From assembly GCA_005880075.1 (NCBI GenBank), contig VBJT01000122.1:1-33025 (forward strand): 33,025 nt of DNA, in the 5' to 3' direction. Below, in pieces: positions 22,692 to 30,031 of this stretch. Positions within the stretch are counted from its first letter, which is position 1. Each line of letters opens with the position of its first letter. Both the position numbers and the translations under genes were made by a program. Source of the DNA: Chloroflexota bacterium (GTDB taxonomy: Bacteria > Chloroflexota > Dehalococcoidia > SM23-28-2 > RBG-16-64-32). The notes under the pieces were generated by a model. It was not told the DNA's origin, did not search any database, and saw only the letters and a list, made by a program, of their open reading frames with translations.

Positions 22692-23588
22692 GGTGATGAG
22701 GAGGCTCATGTAACCCGGGTTCATAACCATGAAGATCGCGAACATGAACACCGGGAGGCCGCCGATAACGATACCCGTCATCTTCTGCTGGGCCACCAGC
22801 GTATTGATCTCGCCCCGGATGCGCTCCCGCTCGCGCATGGTACTCGCAACCTTGTCCAGAATCTCGGCCAGGTTGCCGCCGACCGTGCGCTGTATATTGA
22901 TCGCGGTGAGGACCATATCGAGGTCGCTGCTGTCGATGCGCTCGCCGACGGCGTTCAGAGCATCCTCAGCGCCCATGCCCAGGTTGGAGTCGCGAAGCAT
23001 CCTGCGGATCTCCAGGGAGATTGGGGGCTGCATTTGCCTCGAGGCGAACTCGAAACTCTGCATAAGGCCGTAACCGGACTTAAGCGAGTTCGAGACTAAG
23101 CCAAGAAGGTCGACGAGTTGCTGGTTGATTTTGTTTAGCCGCGACTTCTTCTTGTTGTTCACCCACATAGCGGGCAGCATATAGCCGACCACCGAAAGGC
23201 CAATGCCGAGAAACAGGTTGAAGGCGGCGAAGCCGAAAACGAAAGGAATGACGAGAAAGAGCGCCGCCATACCCCAACGAATCAGGTAGAATTCGCCGAC
23301 GCGCAGGGGGACGGCCGCACGCTCGAGGTGAATGGCCATCGCCTCCGAGCCGCCAAACTGGGCAAGGAATGTGCTGAGCACGGGTAGGCCGCTGTAAGAG
23401 CGCTTCTCTCGGAAGGTGGCTTTGCCCGGCGCGGCAGTGCTCTGCGGAAGCGGCCCTCCTCCGGAACGAAAAGCTTCCAGCCGCGAGCTCATCGGGTCGT
23501 CCTGCCCGCCCCGGCTTGTAAGGCCAACAGCTGCCAGGATGAACGCGAAGAAGATGGTGATAGCAATGCCGATAATAAGTGGGTCCAT
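22689..23588 (-). CDS. tadB: Tad pilus inner-membrane protein TadB, interrupted by an amber codon near its end
   Basis: The 299-residue open part has an N-terminal helix (PLIIGIAITIFFAFILAAVG), a variable linker, two central helices (MAALFLVIPFVFGFAAFNLF) and the GspF domain (QQLVDLLGLVSNSLKSGYGL, then QSFEFASRQM; LNAVGERIDSSDLDMVLTAI). It stops at TAG 22689-22691 just before the final membrane helix. With the 29 codons beyond, the protein would be about 329 residues, normal for TadB. A truncated product would lose one helix and have an altered topology. It works with TadC as the pilus assembly platform. The start lies 2 bases after the tadA stop. Confidence 0.85.
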   Translation of the reverse strand: MDPLIIGIAITIFFAFILAAVGLTSRGGQDDPMSSRLEAFRSGGGPLPQSTAAPGKATFREKRSYSGLPVLSTFLAQFGGSEAMAIHLERAAVPLRVGEFYLIRWGMAALFLVIPFVFGFAAFNLFLGIGLSVVGYMLPAMWVNNKKKSRLNKINQQLVDLLGLVSNSLKSGYGLMQSFEFASRQMQPPISLEIRRMLRDSNLGMGAEDALNAVGERIDSSDLDMVLTAINIQRTVGGNLAEILDKVASTMRERERIRGEINTLVAQQKMTGIVIGGLPVFMFAIFMVMNPGYMSLLIT

Positions 23589-23590
23589 GA

Positions 23591-24943
23591 TTACCTCGCG
23601 CGGGCCAGGAACAGCCCGTCCGGGAGTTTGATCCCGGACTGTTCGAACTGCTCGGTAAATGTGGGCCGGATGCCCGTAGGCGACATCAGCCCTTCGATCT
23701 TGCCCTCAGGGCTGACGCCGGTCTGCTGGAATCGGAAAAGGTCCTGCAGGGTGATGATCTGCCCTTCCATTCCGCTGACCTCAGTGACGTGAGTAACGCG
23801 CCGGACACCGTCCGTGAACCGCGAGAGCTGGACAATGAGGTGCAGGGCCGAAGCAACCTGCTCGCGGATCGCCCTGTCCGGCAGCTCGAGGCCGGCCATG
23901 AGGACCATGTTCTCGACACGGGCGAGCCCGTCTCGCGGAGAGTTGGCGTGGACGGTGGACATAGAGCCTTCGTGGCCGGTGTTCATGGCGTTGAGCATGT
24001 CGAACGCCTCCTGGCCTCGGATCTCGCCGATGATGATCCTGTCAGGCCGCATGCGCAGTGTGTTGCGCAGGAGGTCTCTCTGGGATACCTCGCCGCGGCC
24101 GTCTATATTGGCCGGCCGCGCCTCCAGACTGACGATGTGCGGCTGCTGCATCTTGATTTCGACCGGGTCCTCGATGGTGATAATGCGCTCTGTTTCAGGG
24201 ATATACGCCGAGAGCGCATTGAGGAACGTGGTCTTGCCGGTACCCGTACCGCCCGAGATGAGGATGTTCAGTTTGACCTGCACGCAGGCCTTCAGGAACT
24301 CCACCATGTCTTCGGTGATGGTGCTGGCGTTGACGAGGTCGTTCATCTGGAGCTTGTCGGCGCGGAATTTTCGGATGGTAATAGTCGGGCTCTTCGGCGC
24401 GACGGGTGGAATCACGACGTTGACACGCGACCCGTCCGGCAGGCGCGCGTCCACCATTGGAGACGACTCATCGACACGCCGTCCAATCGGCGCGATGATC
24501 CGCTCAATGACGCGCGCGATGTGCTGGTCGTCGCGGAAGCGGACGTCGCTCAGGTAGAGGATACCCTCGCGCTCGAAGTAGACCTCGTCGGGCCGGTTGA
24601 CCATGACCTCTGAAATCGAGGGGTCGCGCATGAGAGCGTCGATCGGCCCCAGGCCGACGACCTCGTCGACGACGCGCGACACGATCTGGTCGCGGGTGAT
24701 GCCACCGACGCCGGGCATCTCACGCCGCAGCAGCGTCTCGGCCGCCTGCTCGACGACTTTGCGGCGCTCATCTGCGGGCATGGCGCTGATCTGGTCCGCA
24801 TCCAGCTCATCGATGAGCATCTGGTGCATGCGGAAGATAAGCTGCTCCATATCCTCGTTGTAGCGGCCAGGCGTCGTCCGGCTCGGGCCCATGGCCGGCC
24901 GTAGAGTGGGTGCCTGGGGTCTGCCTGATTGAAAGCTTGTCAT
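23591..24943 (-). CDS. tadA: Tad pilus assembly ATPase TadA (CpaF)
   Basis: The protein (450 residues from ATG 24943) is a secretion ATPase of the VirB11/PulE superfamily. It has the Walker A motif ISGGTGTGKTTFLNALS at about residue 230, the Walker B/Asp box with IIGEIRGQEAFDMLNAMNTG and the His box GSMSTVHANSPRDGL. The upstream domain has VGLGPIDALMRDPSISEVMV and DGSRVNVVIPPVAPKSPTIT. ATP hydrolysis drives Flp pilin extraction and assembly. ATG 24943 is chosen because GGAG, at the end of cpaE, lies about 8 bases upstream. The gene is 4 bases downstream of the cpaE stop. Confidence 0.93.
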   Translation of the reverse strand: MTSFQSGRPQAPTLRPAMGPSRTTPGRYNEDMEQLIFRMHQMLIDELDADQISAMPADERRKVVEQAAETLLRREMPGVGGITRDQIVSRVVDEVVGLGPIDALMRDPSISEVMVNRPDEVYFEREGILYLSDVRFRDDQHIARVIERIIAPIGRRVDESSPMVDARLPDGSRVNVVIPPVAPKSPTITIRKFRADKLQMNDLVNASTITEDMVEFLKACVQVKLNILISGGTGTGKTTFLNALSAYIPETERIITIEDPVEIKMQQPHIVSLEARPANIDGRGEVSQRDLLRNTLRMRPDRIIIGEIRGQEAFDMLNAMNTGHEGSMSTVHANSPRDGLARVENMVLMAGLELPDRAIREQVASALHLIVQLSRFTDGVRRVTHVTEVSGMEGQIITLQDLFRFQQTGVSPEGKIEGLMSPTGIRPTFTEQFEQSGIKLPDGLFLARAR

Positions 24944-24947
24944 CTTG

Positions 24948-26198
24948 TCACTCCACACTTACTTCAGTTTTGTCTTCAGGGACCGATCCAAGGATCCGGC
25001 TAAGCAGGCCGCCCTTCTGCACTTCTCTTGGCTTGGGCGCCTGTTGCTGCCGCCGGACCCCGCTTAGCGCGTAAGCCATTTCCGTCAGGCTCTCGGACGC
25101 CTTGGACTGGGGCTTCGCGACCACCACCGGCATGCCCAGCTGCGTGGCGGCGCTAATGTTGCGGTCGTAAGGCACCGCCCAGAAGACGTCGCGGCCCAGC
25201 ATTCGCCGGATTTCGTGGGGCTGGACATTACTGGCCTCGTTGGTCGAATTAATTACGAGTTTGATCTTGTCCTGCGGAAAGTTCCAGGAGCGCAGCATGT
25301 CGATGGCGAGCAGGGTGTCCTTCAGGCTCGCCATATCGACCGTGCAGATGAGGACAACCATAGTTGCCATCTCCAGCGCCCGGGCGACGATGTCGTTGAA
25401 GGTGCCGGGCGTGTCCAGGATGACGTAGTCGTGGGTCTGCATGAGCAGGGTGACAACGCGCTCGATGTGGCCGGCGTGGACGTTGCGCCAGTCCGTGGGC
25501 CGGATCGGCGCAGGAAGGATCGTGACGCCGGTGTTGTGCGTGTACGTGCACTCCTCGACGATCTCGCGCGTAATATCTTCCTCTGGCATCGCCAGGTCCG
25601 CGATGCTCCGCTCGACCGGGATGTCCATGAGAATCGCGACGTCACCGAACCGCGTGTCGAGGTCAACGACGACGACCGACTGTTTGGTCTTCTGAACGAG
25701 CGCGGTCGCGAGGTTGGTGGCGATCGTCGTCTTGCCGATGCCGCCCTTGGCGCCGAATACGGTGACGACCGTGCCCGCGGCGATCGGTTCGTCCGTTTCG
25801 CCTGCGAGCCTGGCCCGGCGCCGTTCCTCCTGTGCGAGGACCGCGTGGATGGAGTTGATTAGCTCCTCTTCCTTCACGGGGCTGCCGAGGTAGTCCTTGA
25901 CACCCGCCACCATCGCCTTACGCATCGGCCCGGAGCCCTTGATCGAGGAGTGGCCGATGATTGGGGACTGCGGCAGGAGGTCCGCCAGGGCCTCGACCGT
26001 TTGTAGCGCCCGGATCTGGGGCTCTTCGATGGCGATTACGACCACATCCGGCTCGGTCTTCTTGGCCAGCGAGACGGCCTCGATGCCGTAGCCCGCCTCT
26101 CCGAGGACGCTGAACCCGGAAAGGGCGAGCATCTTCTGCACCTCGTCCCGGCTTACGGGTTCGGGGCCAATCACAATCACGCGTGGATTACGTGCCAT
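24948..26198 (-). CDS. cpaE: CpaE-like protein: pseudo-receiver plus MinD-type ATPase (TadZ)
   Basis: Residues 1-120 fold as a receiver domain (RVIVIGPEPVSRDEVQKMLA), but the phospho-Asp position is Ala56 (VVVIAIEEP), the acidic pair is lost and the conserved Lys is replaced in YLGSPV. It is a phosphorylation-dead receiver. From about residue 135 a ParA/MinD ATPase follows, with the deviant Walker A FGAKGGIGKTTIATNLATAL, SVVVVDLDTRFGDVAILMDI and YVILDTPGTFNDIVARALEM. Such TadZ/CpaE proteins position the pilus machinery at a cell pole or site. The C-terminus is basic. It lies between cpaB and tadA in the operon. Confidence 0.9.
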   Translation of the reverse strand: MARNPRVIVIGPEPVSRDEVQKMLALSGFSVLGEAGYGIEAVSLAKKTEPDVVVIAIEEPQIRALQTVEALADLLPQSPIIGHSSIKGSGPMRKAMVAGVKDYLGSPVKEEELINSIHAVLAQEERRRARLAGETDEPIAAGTVVTVFGAKGGIGKTTIATNLATALVQKTKQSVVVVDLDTRFGDVAILMDIPVERSIADLAMPEEDITREIVEECTYTHNTGVTILPAPIRPTDWRNVHAGHIERVVTLLMQTHDYVILDTPGTFNDIVARALEMATMVVLICTVDMASLKDTLLAIDMLRSWNFPQDKIKLVINSTNEASNVQPHEIRRMLGRDVFWAVPYDRNISAATQLGMPVVVAKPQSKASESLTEMAYALSGVRRQQQAPKPREVQKGGLLSRILGSVPEDKTEVSVE

Positions 26199-26237
26199 CG
26201 CCTTCCTTAGCTCCCTTCAGACTCTGCCGCCTGGCTC

Positions 26238-27095
26238 CTATTGGCCGAGGGCCGAAACACCCAGGACTTTGGCACAGGTCGGAGGCGGACCGTCGGCCGG
26301 CCACTGCGTGCGGTTGGAGAGCGCTTGACCGTCTCCGACGCCGCGCAGCGAGACGGACAAGCGGCCGCCGTGGTTGTGCGCACATGTTTCGGCCATCGCC
26401 ACAGTCTCACCCTGTATCGGCGATACACCAAGGGTCATGCTCGTGGCCGCCTGGTTAGCCTGCGTGGATTTACTGGGATCGCTGCTAGCCTCGGCATTTG
26501 GGTTGGTCGTCGTCTGGTCAACGGCCAGGACTTTTGCGTTCTGGATGATGGTGGCCGCCAACTGGTCCGATGTGCCCTGCGTGTCCCCTTCGGGCTTGAC
26601 CTGCACGATCAGAATCACGTCCACGAAGTCGCCGGGCCGGATGTTTCCGCCGGCGCCGATGACGCTGCTCAGCTCAATTGAGACCGCGCGCTGGCCCGGG
26701 TCGATGATGAGTGCCAGCGGCGGCTTGTCGCCAAATGCACTGATATTCGTAGTGCCGGTGACCTTGGTCTGGATGATCTGTTCGCCCGCAACAAGAGGCA
26801 CTCGCGTCACCTGACCGGACAGCCCCTCGACGCTCGAGAAAGCGCCGGCGAGCTGGGTGCCCTGGGGGATGCTTTCGACTCGGAGCATGGCGGCAGTCAG
26901 GCGCGTGCCGGCGGGAATCTCCTGTGCCGCGACAACTGTCGGCGCACCTTCACCGTTGCTGCTCGTGGAGCCGCCTTCGTCCTTGGCGCTGGTCAGGTAG
27001 ACCACCACGAGGACCGCTGCGACGAGGCCCAGGATGAGCCCGAGGATAAGCGGGAGTCTGCTGCCGCCCTTGGAAAGGGCCATACCTTTAATCAT
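26238..27095 (-). CDS. cpaB: Flp pilus assembly protein CpaB (RcpC)
   Basis: The 285-residue protein has an N-terminal membrane anchor (LPLILGLILGLVAAVLVVVY, residues about 14-33), a SAF-type domain (VVAAQEIPAGTRLTAAMLRV) and the CpaB/RcpC core (ALIIDPGQRAVSIELSSVIG, NIRPGDFVDVILIVQVKP, AATIIQNAKVLAVDQ). A Cys-containing C-terminus follows. In diderms CpaB acts with the secretin; here it probably acts at the cell wall. The start at 27095 has GAGGTG 5 bases upstream. It is the first gene of the tad operon and has its own ECF promoter. Confidence 0.87.
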   Translation of the reverse strand: MIKGMALSKGGSRLPLILGLILGLVAAVLVVVYLTSAKDEGGSTSSNGEGAPTVVAAQEIPAGTRLTAAMLRVESIPQGTQLAGAFSSVEGLSGQVTRVPLVAGEQIIQTKVTGTTNISAFGDKPPLALIIDPGQRAVSIELSSVIGAGGNIRPGDFVDVILIVQVKPEGDTQGTSDQLAATIIQNAKVLAVDQTTTNPNAEASSDPSKSTQANQAATSMTLGVSPIQGETVAMAETCAHNHGGRLSVSLRGVGDGQALSNRTQWPADGPPPTCAKVLGVSALGQ

Positions 27096-27142
27096 GCGTA
27101 CACCTCGACATAGAGAAATGTGCTGCTTGGTTCAGAAAGAAA

Positions 27143-27169
27143 GATGGTTTGCTCTCCAGTGGCGTTACA
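27143..27169 (-). promoter_or_regulatory. ECF-type promoter of cpaB / tad operon
   Basis: On the minus strand TGTAAC (27169-27164) and CATCTT (starting at 27146) are 17 bases apart. The -10 begins CATCT exactly as at both flp promoters. It sits about 50 bases before the cpaB ATG and downstream of the tadE terminator, so it should drive cpaB-cpaE-tadABC and the XRE genes. Confidence 0.62.
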
Positions 27170-27309
27170 ATGTTTACCGATTAATCCGGTCATTTTTCTT
27201 AAGTCCGGCCGGCTGGCAATCCGGCGCTCCCGACCGAGGGACCGATTGCCGGCGACGCCCTGCGGGGCTCCCGACATTGAGGTCCAGGCGGGCGGGCAAG
27301 GTGTTCCTC

Positions 27310-27340
27310 TAAAGAAAGAGCGGGCGCGTTGTGCGCCCGC
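27310..27340 (-). terminator. Intrinsic terminator after tadE
   Basis: On the minus strand GCGGGCGC and GCGCCCGC pair around ACAAC (27340-27320), followed by TCTTTCTTT. This is a classic GC-rich stem with a T-rich tail, 62 bases after the tadE stop. It separates the pilin/tadE unit from the cpaB operon. Confidence 0.8.
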
Positions 27341-27402
27341 GTGTTGTCGTTTTGTTTCCGCCGGCAATTTATTCCGCCGGCTCGGACCTCCGCTGTATGG
27401 GT

Positions 27403-27864
27403 TCACTCCAACCGCATATCAGCCGTCGAAGTGAACTTCAGCGTCGGGCCGATTTTACCGCCGCTTATTAAGCCGAGCATGTTGTCAAGAGGGGTGATCA
27501 GGTCGTAGTCGTAATCAACCTTCACCACAACCGACGAGCCCGGCGTGCCCTGTGCGTTAGTGACGGTCGAGGTGAGCTTCGCCTGGTTCAGCGACTCGGC
27601 CGTTTCCTTGACGCGGCAGGTGATATTCGTGGCTTTCGTGCTGGGATCGTTATCGCAGGCGCCGGAAGCAGGAGCTCTGACCGCCCCAAGCCGAGCACCC
27701 TCGCGGGCTGAGTTAGTTACTGTGAGCCAGGCGTGGAAGCCGAGACCGAAGTCGATGATGGCGAAGACCAAAATGAGGAAGATCGGCAAGACGAGGACGA
27801 ATTCGGCCAGGCTCTGGCCCTTTTCGCCCTTTCGCAAGAGTCCCTTTGTGCGCTTGGTAGTCAT
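27403..27864 (-). CDS. tadE: TadE/TadG-like pilus assembly (minor pseudopilin) protein
   Basis: The protein (153 residues from ATG 27864) begins with a basic segment, then the TadE signature KGQSLAEFVLVLPIFLILVF and IIDFGLGFHAWLTVTNSARE, that is, a prepilin-like cleavage region with Glu at +5 and one hydrophobic helix. Two Cys follow in the external domain (GACDNDP and NITCRVK), perhaps forming a disulfide. It is likely processed by a prepilin peptidase and acts as a minor pilin. ATG 27864 was preferred to the longer frame because GGGACGG lies upstream and the motif then stands near the N-terminus. It lies downstream of flp1 with no clear terminator between. Confidence 0.85.
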   Translation of the reverse strand: MTTKRTKGLLRKGEKGQSLAEFVLVLPIFLILVFAIIDFGLGFHAWLTVTNSAREGARLGAVRAPASGACDNDPSTKATNITCRVKETAESLNQAKLTSTVTNAQGTPGSSVVVKVDYDYDLITPLDNMLGLISGGKIGPTLKFTSTADMRLE

Positions 27865-28023
27865 TCTGATCCGTCCCTTCCGTCCGGCCCGCGGACGAGC
27901 CGCAGAGTCTTGATAAGAGAGCGCAGGGGTCACGGCCTATCGGCGCGCGACCCCCGAGCTACCTTGTTATCAACAACAGCGGTCTGTTGCCGACGTTTGA
28001 GCCCTGAAGGCTCCGGATCGATC

Positions 28024-28206
28024 TTAGAGCGAGCCCGTGATGCTGGACAGGGTGCCCGCGATCGCCAGACCCAGGGCAGTCAGCGCGAGGATGCAAACGA
28101 CCGCGATGAGGGCCAGAAGCAGACCGTACTCGGCCAGCGCCTGTCCGTCCTCACGCTCGTGGCGCGACGCGAACCACACCAGGGCTTCGTTGATCTTGGA
28201 GAGCAT
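28024..28206 (-). CDS. flp1: Flp-family type IVb pilin (copy 1)
   Basis: The 60-residue protein is a Flp major pilin. It has a short basic/acidic leader (MLSKINEALVWFASRHERED), then GQALAEYGLLLALIAVVCIL with Glu-Tyr at +5/+6 after the Gly cleavage site, and a hydrophobic helix ending LSSITGSL. ATG 28206 has GGAGGAG 4-5 bases upstream. The hydrophobic region is identical to copy 2, and the differences concentrate in the leader. The leader is removed by a prepilin peptidase such as that at 30032. It has its own ECF-type promoter (28266-28292). Confidence 0.92.
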   Translation of the reverse strand: MLSKINEALVWFASRHEREDGQALAEYGLLLALIAVVCILALTALGLAIAGTLSSITGSL

Positions 28207-28265
28207 TCGTCTCCTCCTTTCCAAACTAATTGATCGCTTGGTTGAGAACCTTCTCCGCCAAGTTA

Positions 28266-28292
28266 GATGGGAGTGGTGGTTCGCCCGTTACA
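28266..28292 (-). promoter_or_regulatory. ECF-type promoter of flp1
   Basis: On the minus strand TGTAAC (28292-28287) is followed after 17 bases by CATCTAACT (from 28269). The predicted leader is about 50 bases long. Upstream, GAACCGGGCG-N6 precedes GTGTAACGG, and this extension is also seen at the methyltransferase promoter. Confidence 0.68.
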
Positions 28293-28369
28293 CCTTATCC
28301 GCCCGGTTCACGAAGATTTCACCGTCGGCAGTGAGCGAGCGAGCGGCGTGTTTGCAGGGCGAGAGCCGG

Positions 28370-28411
28370 CAAATAAGAAGAGCGGCCCGCAGCGAATACG
28401 CAGCGGGCCGC
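28370..28411 (-). terminator. Intrinsic terminator after flp2
   Basis: On the minus strand GCGGCCCGC and GCGGGCCGC form a 9-bp stem, extended inside by GCG/CGC pairing around a small loop. TCTTCTTATTT follows. It begins about 24 bases after the flp2 stop and isolates flp2 from flp1. Confidence 0.85.
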
Positions 28412-28434
28412 ATAAGTTCCCCGGTGCAGTTTCT

Positions 28435-28617
28435 TTAGAAAGCGCCGGTGATGCTGGACAGCGTGCCAGCGATCGCCAGACCCAGGGCGGTCAGCGCGAG
28501 GATGCAAACGACCGCGATGAGGGCCAGAAGCAGACCGTACTCGGCCAGCGCCTGTCCGTCCTCGCGCTCGACGCGCGTCGCGAGCCGCGTCAGAGTCTCG
28601 TTGATCTTGGAGAGCAT
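28435..28617 (-). CDS. flp2: Flp-family type IVb pilin (copy 2)
   Basis: This 60-residue pilin reads MLSKINETLTRLATRVERED, then GQALAEYGLLLALIAVVCIL, ending LSSITGAF. The processed helix is the same as in copy 1, and only the leader and last residues differ. AGGAGGAG lies a few bases before ATG 28617. It is monocistronic: own ECF promoter (28675-28701) and a strong terminator right behind. That suits high expression of the major pilin. Confidence 0.92.
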   Translation of the reverse strand: MLSKINETLTRLATRVEREDGQALAEYGLLLALIAVVCILALTALGLAIAGTLSSITGAF

Positions 28618-28674
28618 TCGTCTCCTCCTTTCCAAAAAATTGATCGCTTGGTAAGGACCGTCTCCGTGAAGTTA

Positions 28675-28701
28675 GATGGGGTTGGCCGTACAGCCGTTAC
28701 A
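28675..28701 (-). promoter_or_regulatory. ECF-type promoter of flp2
   Basis: On the minus strand TGTAAC (28701-28696), 17 bases, then CATCTAACT (from 28678), the same arrangement as flp1 although the spacer sequence has diverged. This conservation of the two boxes only is good evidence that they are functional. Confidence 0.7.
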
Positions 28702-28838
28702 GCTTATGCACTCGGTAAACGAAGATTTCACCTTTGATTACTAAAGTCGGCGAGCGGTAAAGGAAGCGGCACAAGCAGCGGCTGGTTGGATTGCGACGAG
28801 CAACGTGAATTTCTGGCCGGTACCTGACTCTCTTACCT

Positions 28839-29753
28839 TTAGAAAGCCAGCGCGAGCTTGATTGAAACCAGCAGAATCAGTGCGCCCGTTAGGAGGAATA
28901 TAGCGCTGGGCCGGCTCGTAAACCCCGGTGGGACCCTGACGGGGCCAATCCTCTCGGGGCCCGGGCGCGCAGCGGGCCCAAAGGCAGGCGCGGGCTGCGA
29001 AACCGGATCCGGAGATGAGCGGCGCGGCCACGCCAGGCTGATCTGCGCTGCAAGCGCGATTGTTACGGCAACCACAACGCCGCCTAACACATCCACAACA
29101 TAGTGCTCGCCGGAGAGGACCACCTCAAAGCCAATCAGAACCGAGTAGGCAAGCATTGCCAGGGCAGGAAGCCTCCAGCGCTCGCGGAATAACCAGAGGC
29201 TGATGAGGAGAGGAAGCGCGACATGCAGGCTGGGCATCGCCGCCAGCGGGTTGTTGTCCGGAATCTCGCGGGCTGCGTGCAATGCCACAAGTCGTGTGAC
29301 CTCCGCGTTCGCCATCCACGGCGGTTGCAGTGGAAAGAGCGCGAACATCGGATTAACGACAAAGTGTAATGTGATCCAGCACAGAAAGAACGAGCCGATC
29401 CGCTCGGGCCTCTTCCACGAGACAAGGAGACCAACCAACCACGGCACGACGAACCAGGAACCGTGGACGGCCCTCACCGCCCACGAAAAGAACGTGGGCG
29501 AGAGCGGGTAGACGTGGTTTTGTAACCACATGGTCGGAAGCGAGCCGAACACGGCCTCCTCTGTGGCTGCGCCGTGGACGGGCAAACCAAAATCGTCCAT
29601 GTACCCTCGGATCACTGCGCAGACCGCGAGGGCGAGCCAGGCCAGTACCCACCAAAAGAAGAGTTGTCTGTGTTGCGGTTCTCGCAGTAGACCTCTCGCC
29701 CATGCGAGCGTGAACCCTCTTCTCGGCCTAACAGTGCCTGAAATTGTGGACAT
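28839..29753 (-). CDS. PAP2-family membrane phosphatase / phosphotransferase
   Basis: The protein (304 residues from ATG 29753) is a multi-pass membrane protein of the PAP2 superfamily, similar to inositol-phosphorylceramide-synthase-like members. The conserved motifs are AAMPSLHVALPLLISLWLF and VLSGEHYVVDVLGGVVV, supplying the catalytic histidines and Asp. At least six hydrophobic helices flank them, and a Pro-rich linker precedes a last helix (SAIFLLTGALILLVSIKLAL). It probably acts on lipid phosphates at the outer face of the membrane. The start is uncertain: TTG 29804 would add 17 residues, and neither start has a good ribosome-binding site. An ECF-type promoter at 29855-29881 links it to the pilus regulon. 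Confidence 0.85.
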   Translation of the reverse strand: MSTISGTVRPRRGFTLAWARGLLREPQHRQLFFWWVLAWLALAVCAVIRGYMDDFGLPVHGAATEEAVFGSLPTMWLQNHVYPLSPTFFSWAVRAVHGSWFVVPWLVGLLVSWKRPERIGSFFLCWITLHFVVNPMFALFPLQPPWMANAEVTRLVALHAAREIPDNNPLAAMPSLHVALPLLISLWLFRERWRLPALAMLAYSVLIGFEVVLSGEHYVVDVLGGVVVAVTIALAAQISLAWPRRSSPDPVSQPAPAFGPAARPGPERIGPVRVPPGFTSRPSAIFLLTGALILLVSIKLALAF

Positions 29754-29854
29754 GGGTCGTTGGGTCGCCTTCCGCGGAAAACTGCTTCGCTGCAAAGTCT
29801 GCAAGCGAGCAGCCGGTCAGAAATGAGCAGCAATCGCCTGCGGTCATCAGTACT

Positions 29855-29881
29855 GACGTAGCCCGAAAGAAGGCCGTTACA
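29855..29881 (-). promoter_or_regulatory. ECF-type promoter of the PAP2 gene
   Basis: On the minus strand TGTAAC (29881-29876), 17 bases, then CGTCAG (from 29858). The leader to ATG 29753 is about 95 bases. The -35 is followed by GG as at the flp promoters. Confidence 0.58.
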
Positions 29882-30031
29882 GATCGAAGCAGCCGCCGAG
29901 TAGACGCAAAAACGCGGGCGAGGACGTCGGAGACGGGACACCCCGCGGACGGTCGACATGGTTGCCAACCTTTCATTGAACCGTCGCGTTCCAACTCATT
30001 AGATGCGGCGTTCTTTTCCGAGTAACCGGCA

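Larger units (their letters stand above)
27096..27402. other. Intergenic region between tadE and cpaB
   Basis: This 307-base gap contains no gene. From its tadE side it holds the tadE terminator (27310-27340), an imperfect inverted repeat (arms 27212-27221 and 27244-27253, GGCAATC core) upstream of the promoter, and the ECF promoter of cpaB (27143-27169) with a leader of about 40 bases. The repeat lies outside the predicted cpaB transcript, so it might be a protein-binding site. Confidence 0.6.
28024..28735. repeat. Tandem duplication of the flp pilin gene with its promoter
   Basis: The segment 28024 to about 28320 recurs at 28435 to about 28735, an offset of 411 bases. Coding parts are nearly identical (with runs of over 70 identical bases), ribosome-binding sites are identical, and the promoter regions are diverged except at the ECF -35, the -10 and a few upstream bases. 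The terminator lies between copies and occurs only behind copy 2. Confidence 0.8.

Noticed and set aside
23789-24613. Long plus-strand open frames opposite tadA
   Set aside because: They mirror the GC-rich codon structure of the minus-strand gene, have no ribosome-binding sites and resemble no protein family.
27190-27305. Possible riboswitch (c-di-GMP type) before the tad operon
   Set aside because: The structured part lies upstream of the predicted cpaB promoter and behind the tadE terminator, so it is probably not in a leader. I found no GEMM core.
28024-28735. CRISPR array
   Set aside because: There are only two long copies, each containing a complete pilin gene. No short regularly spaced repeats occur here or elsewhere in the window.
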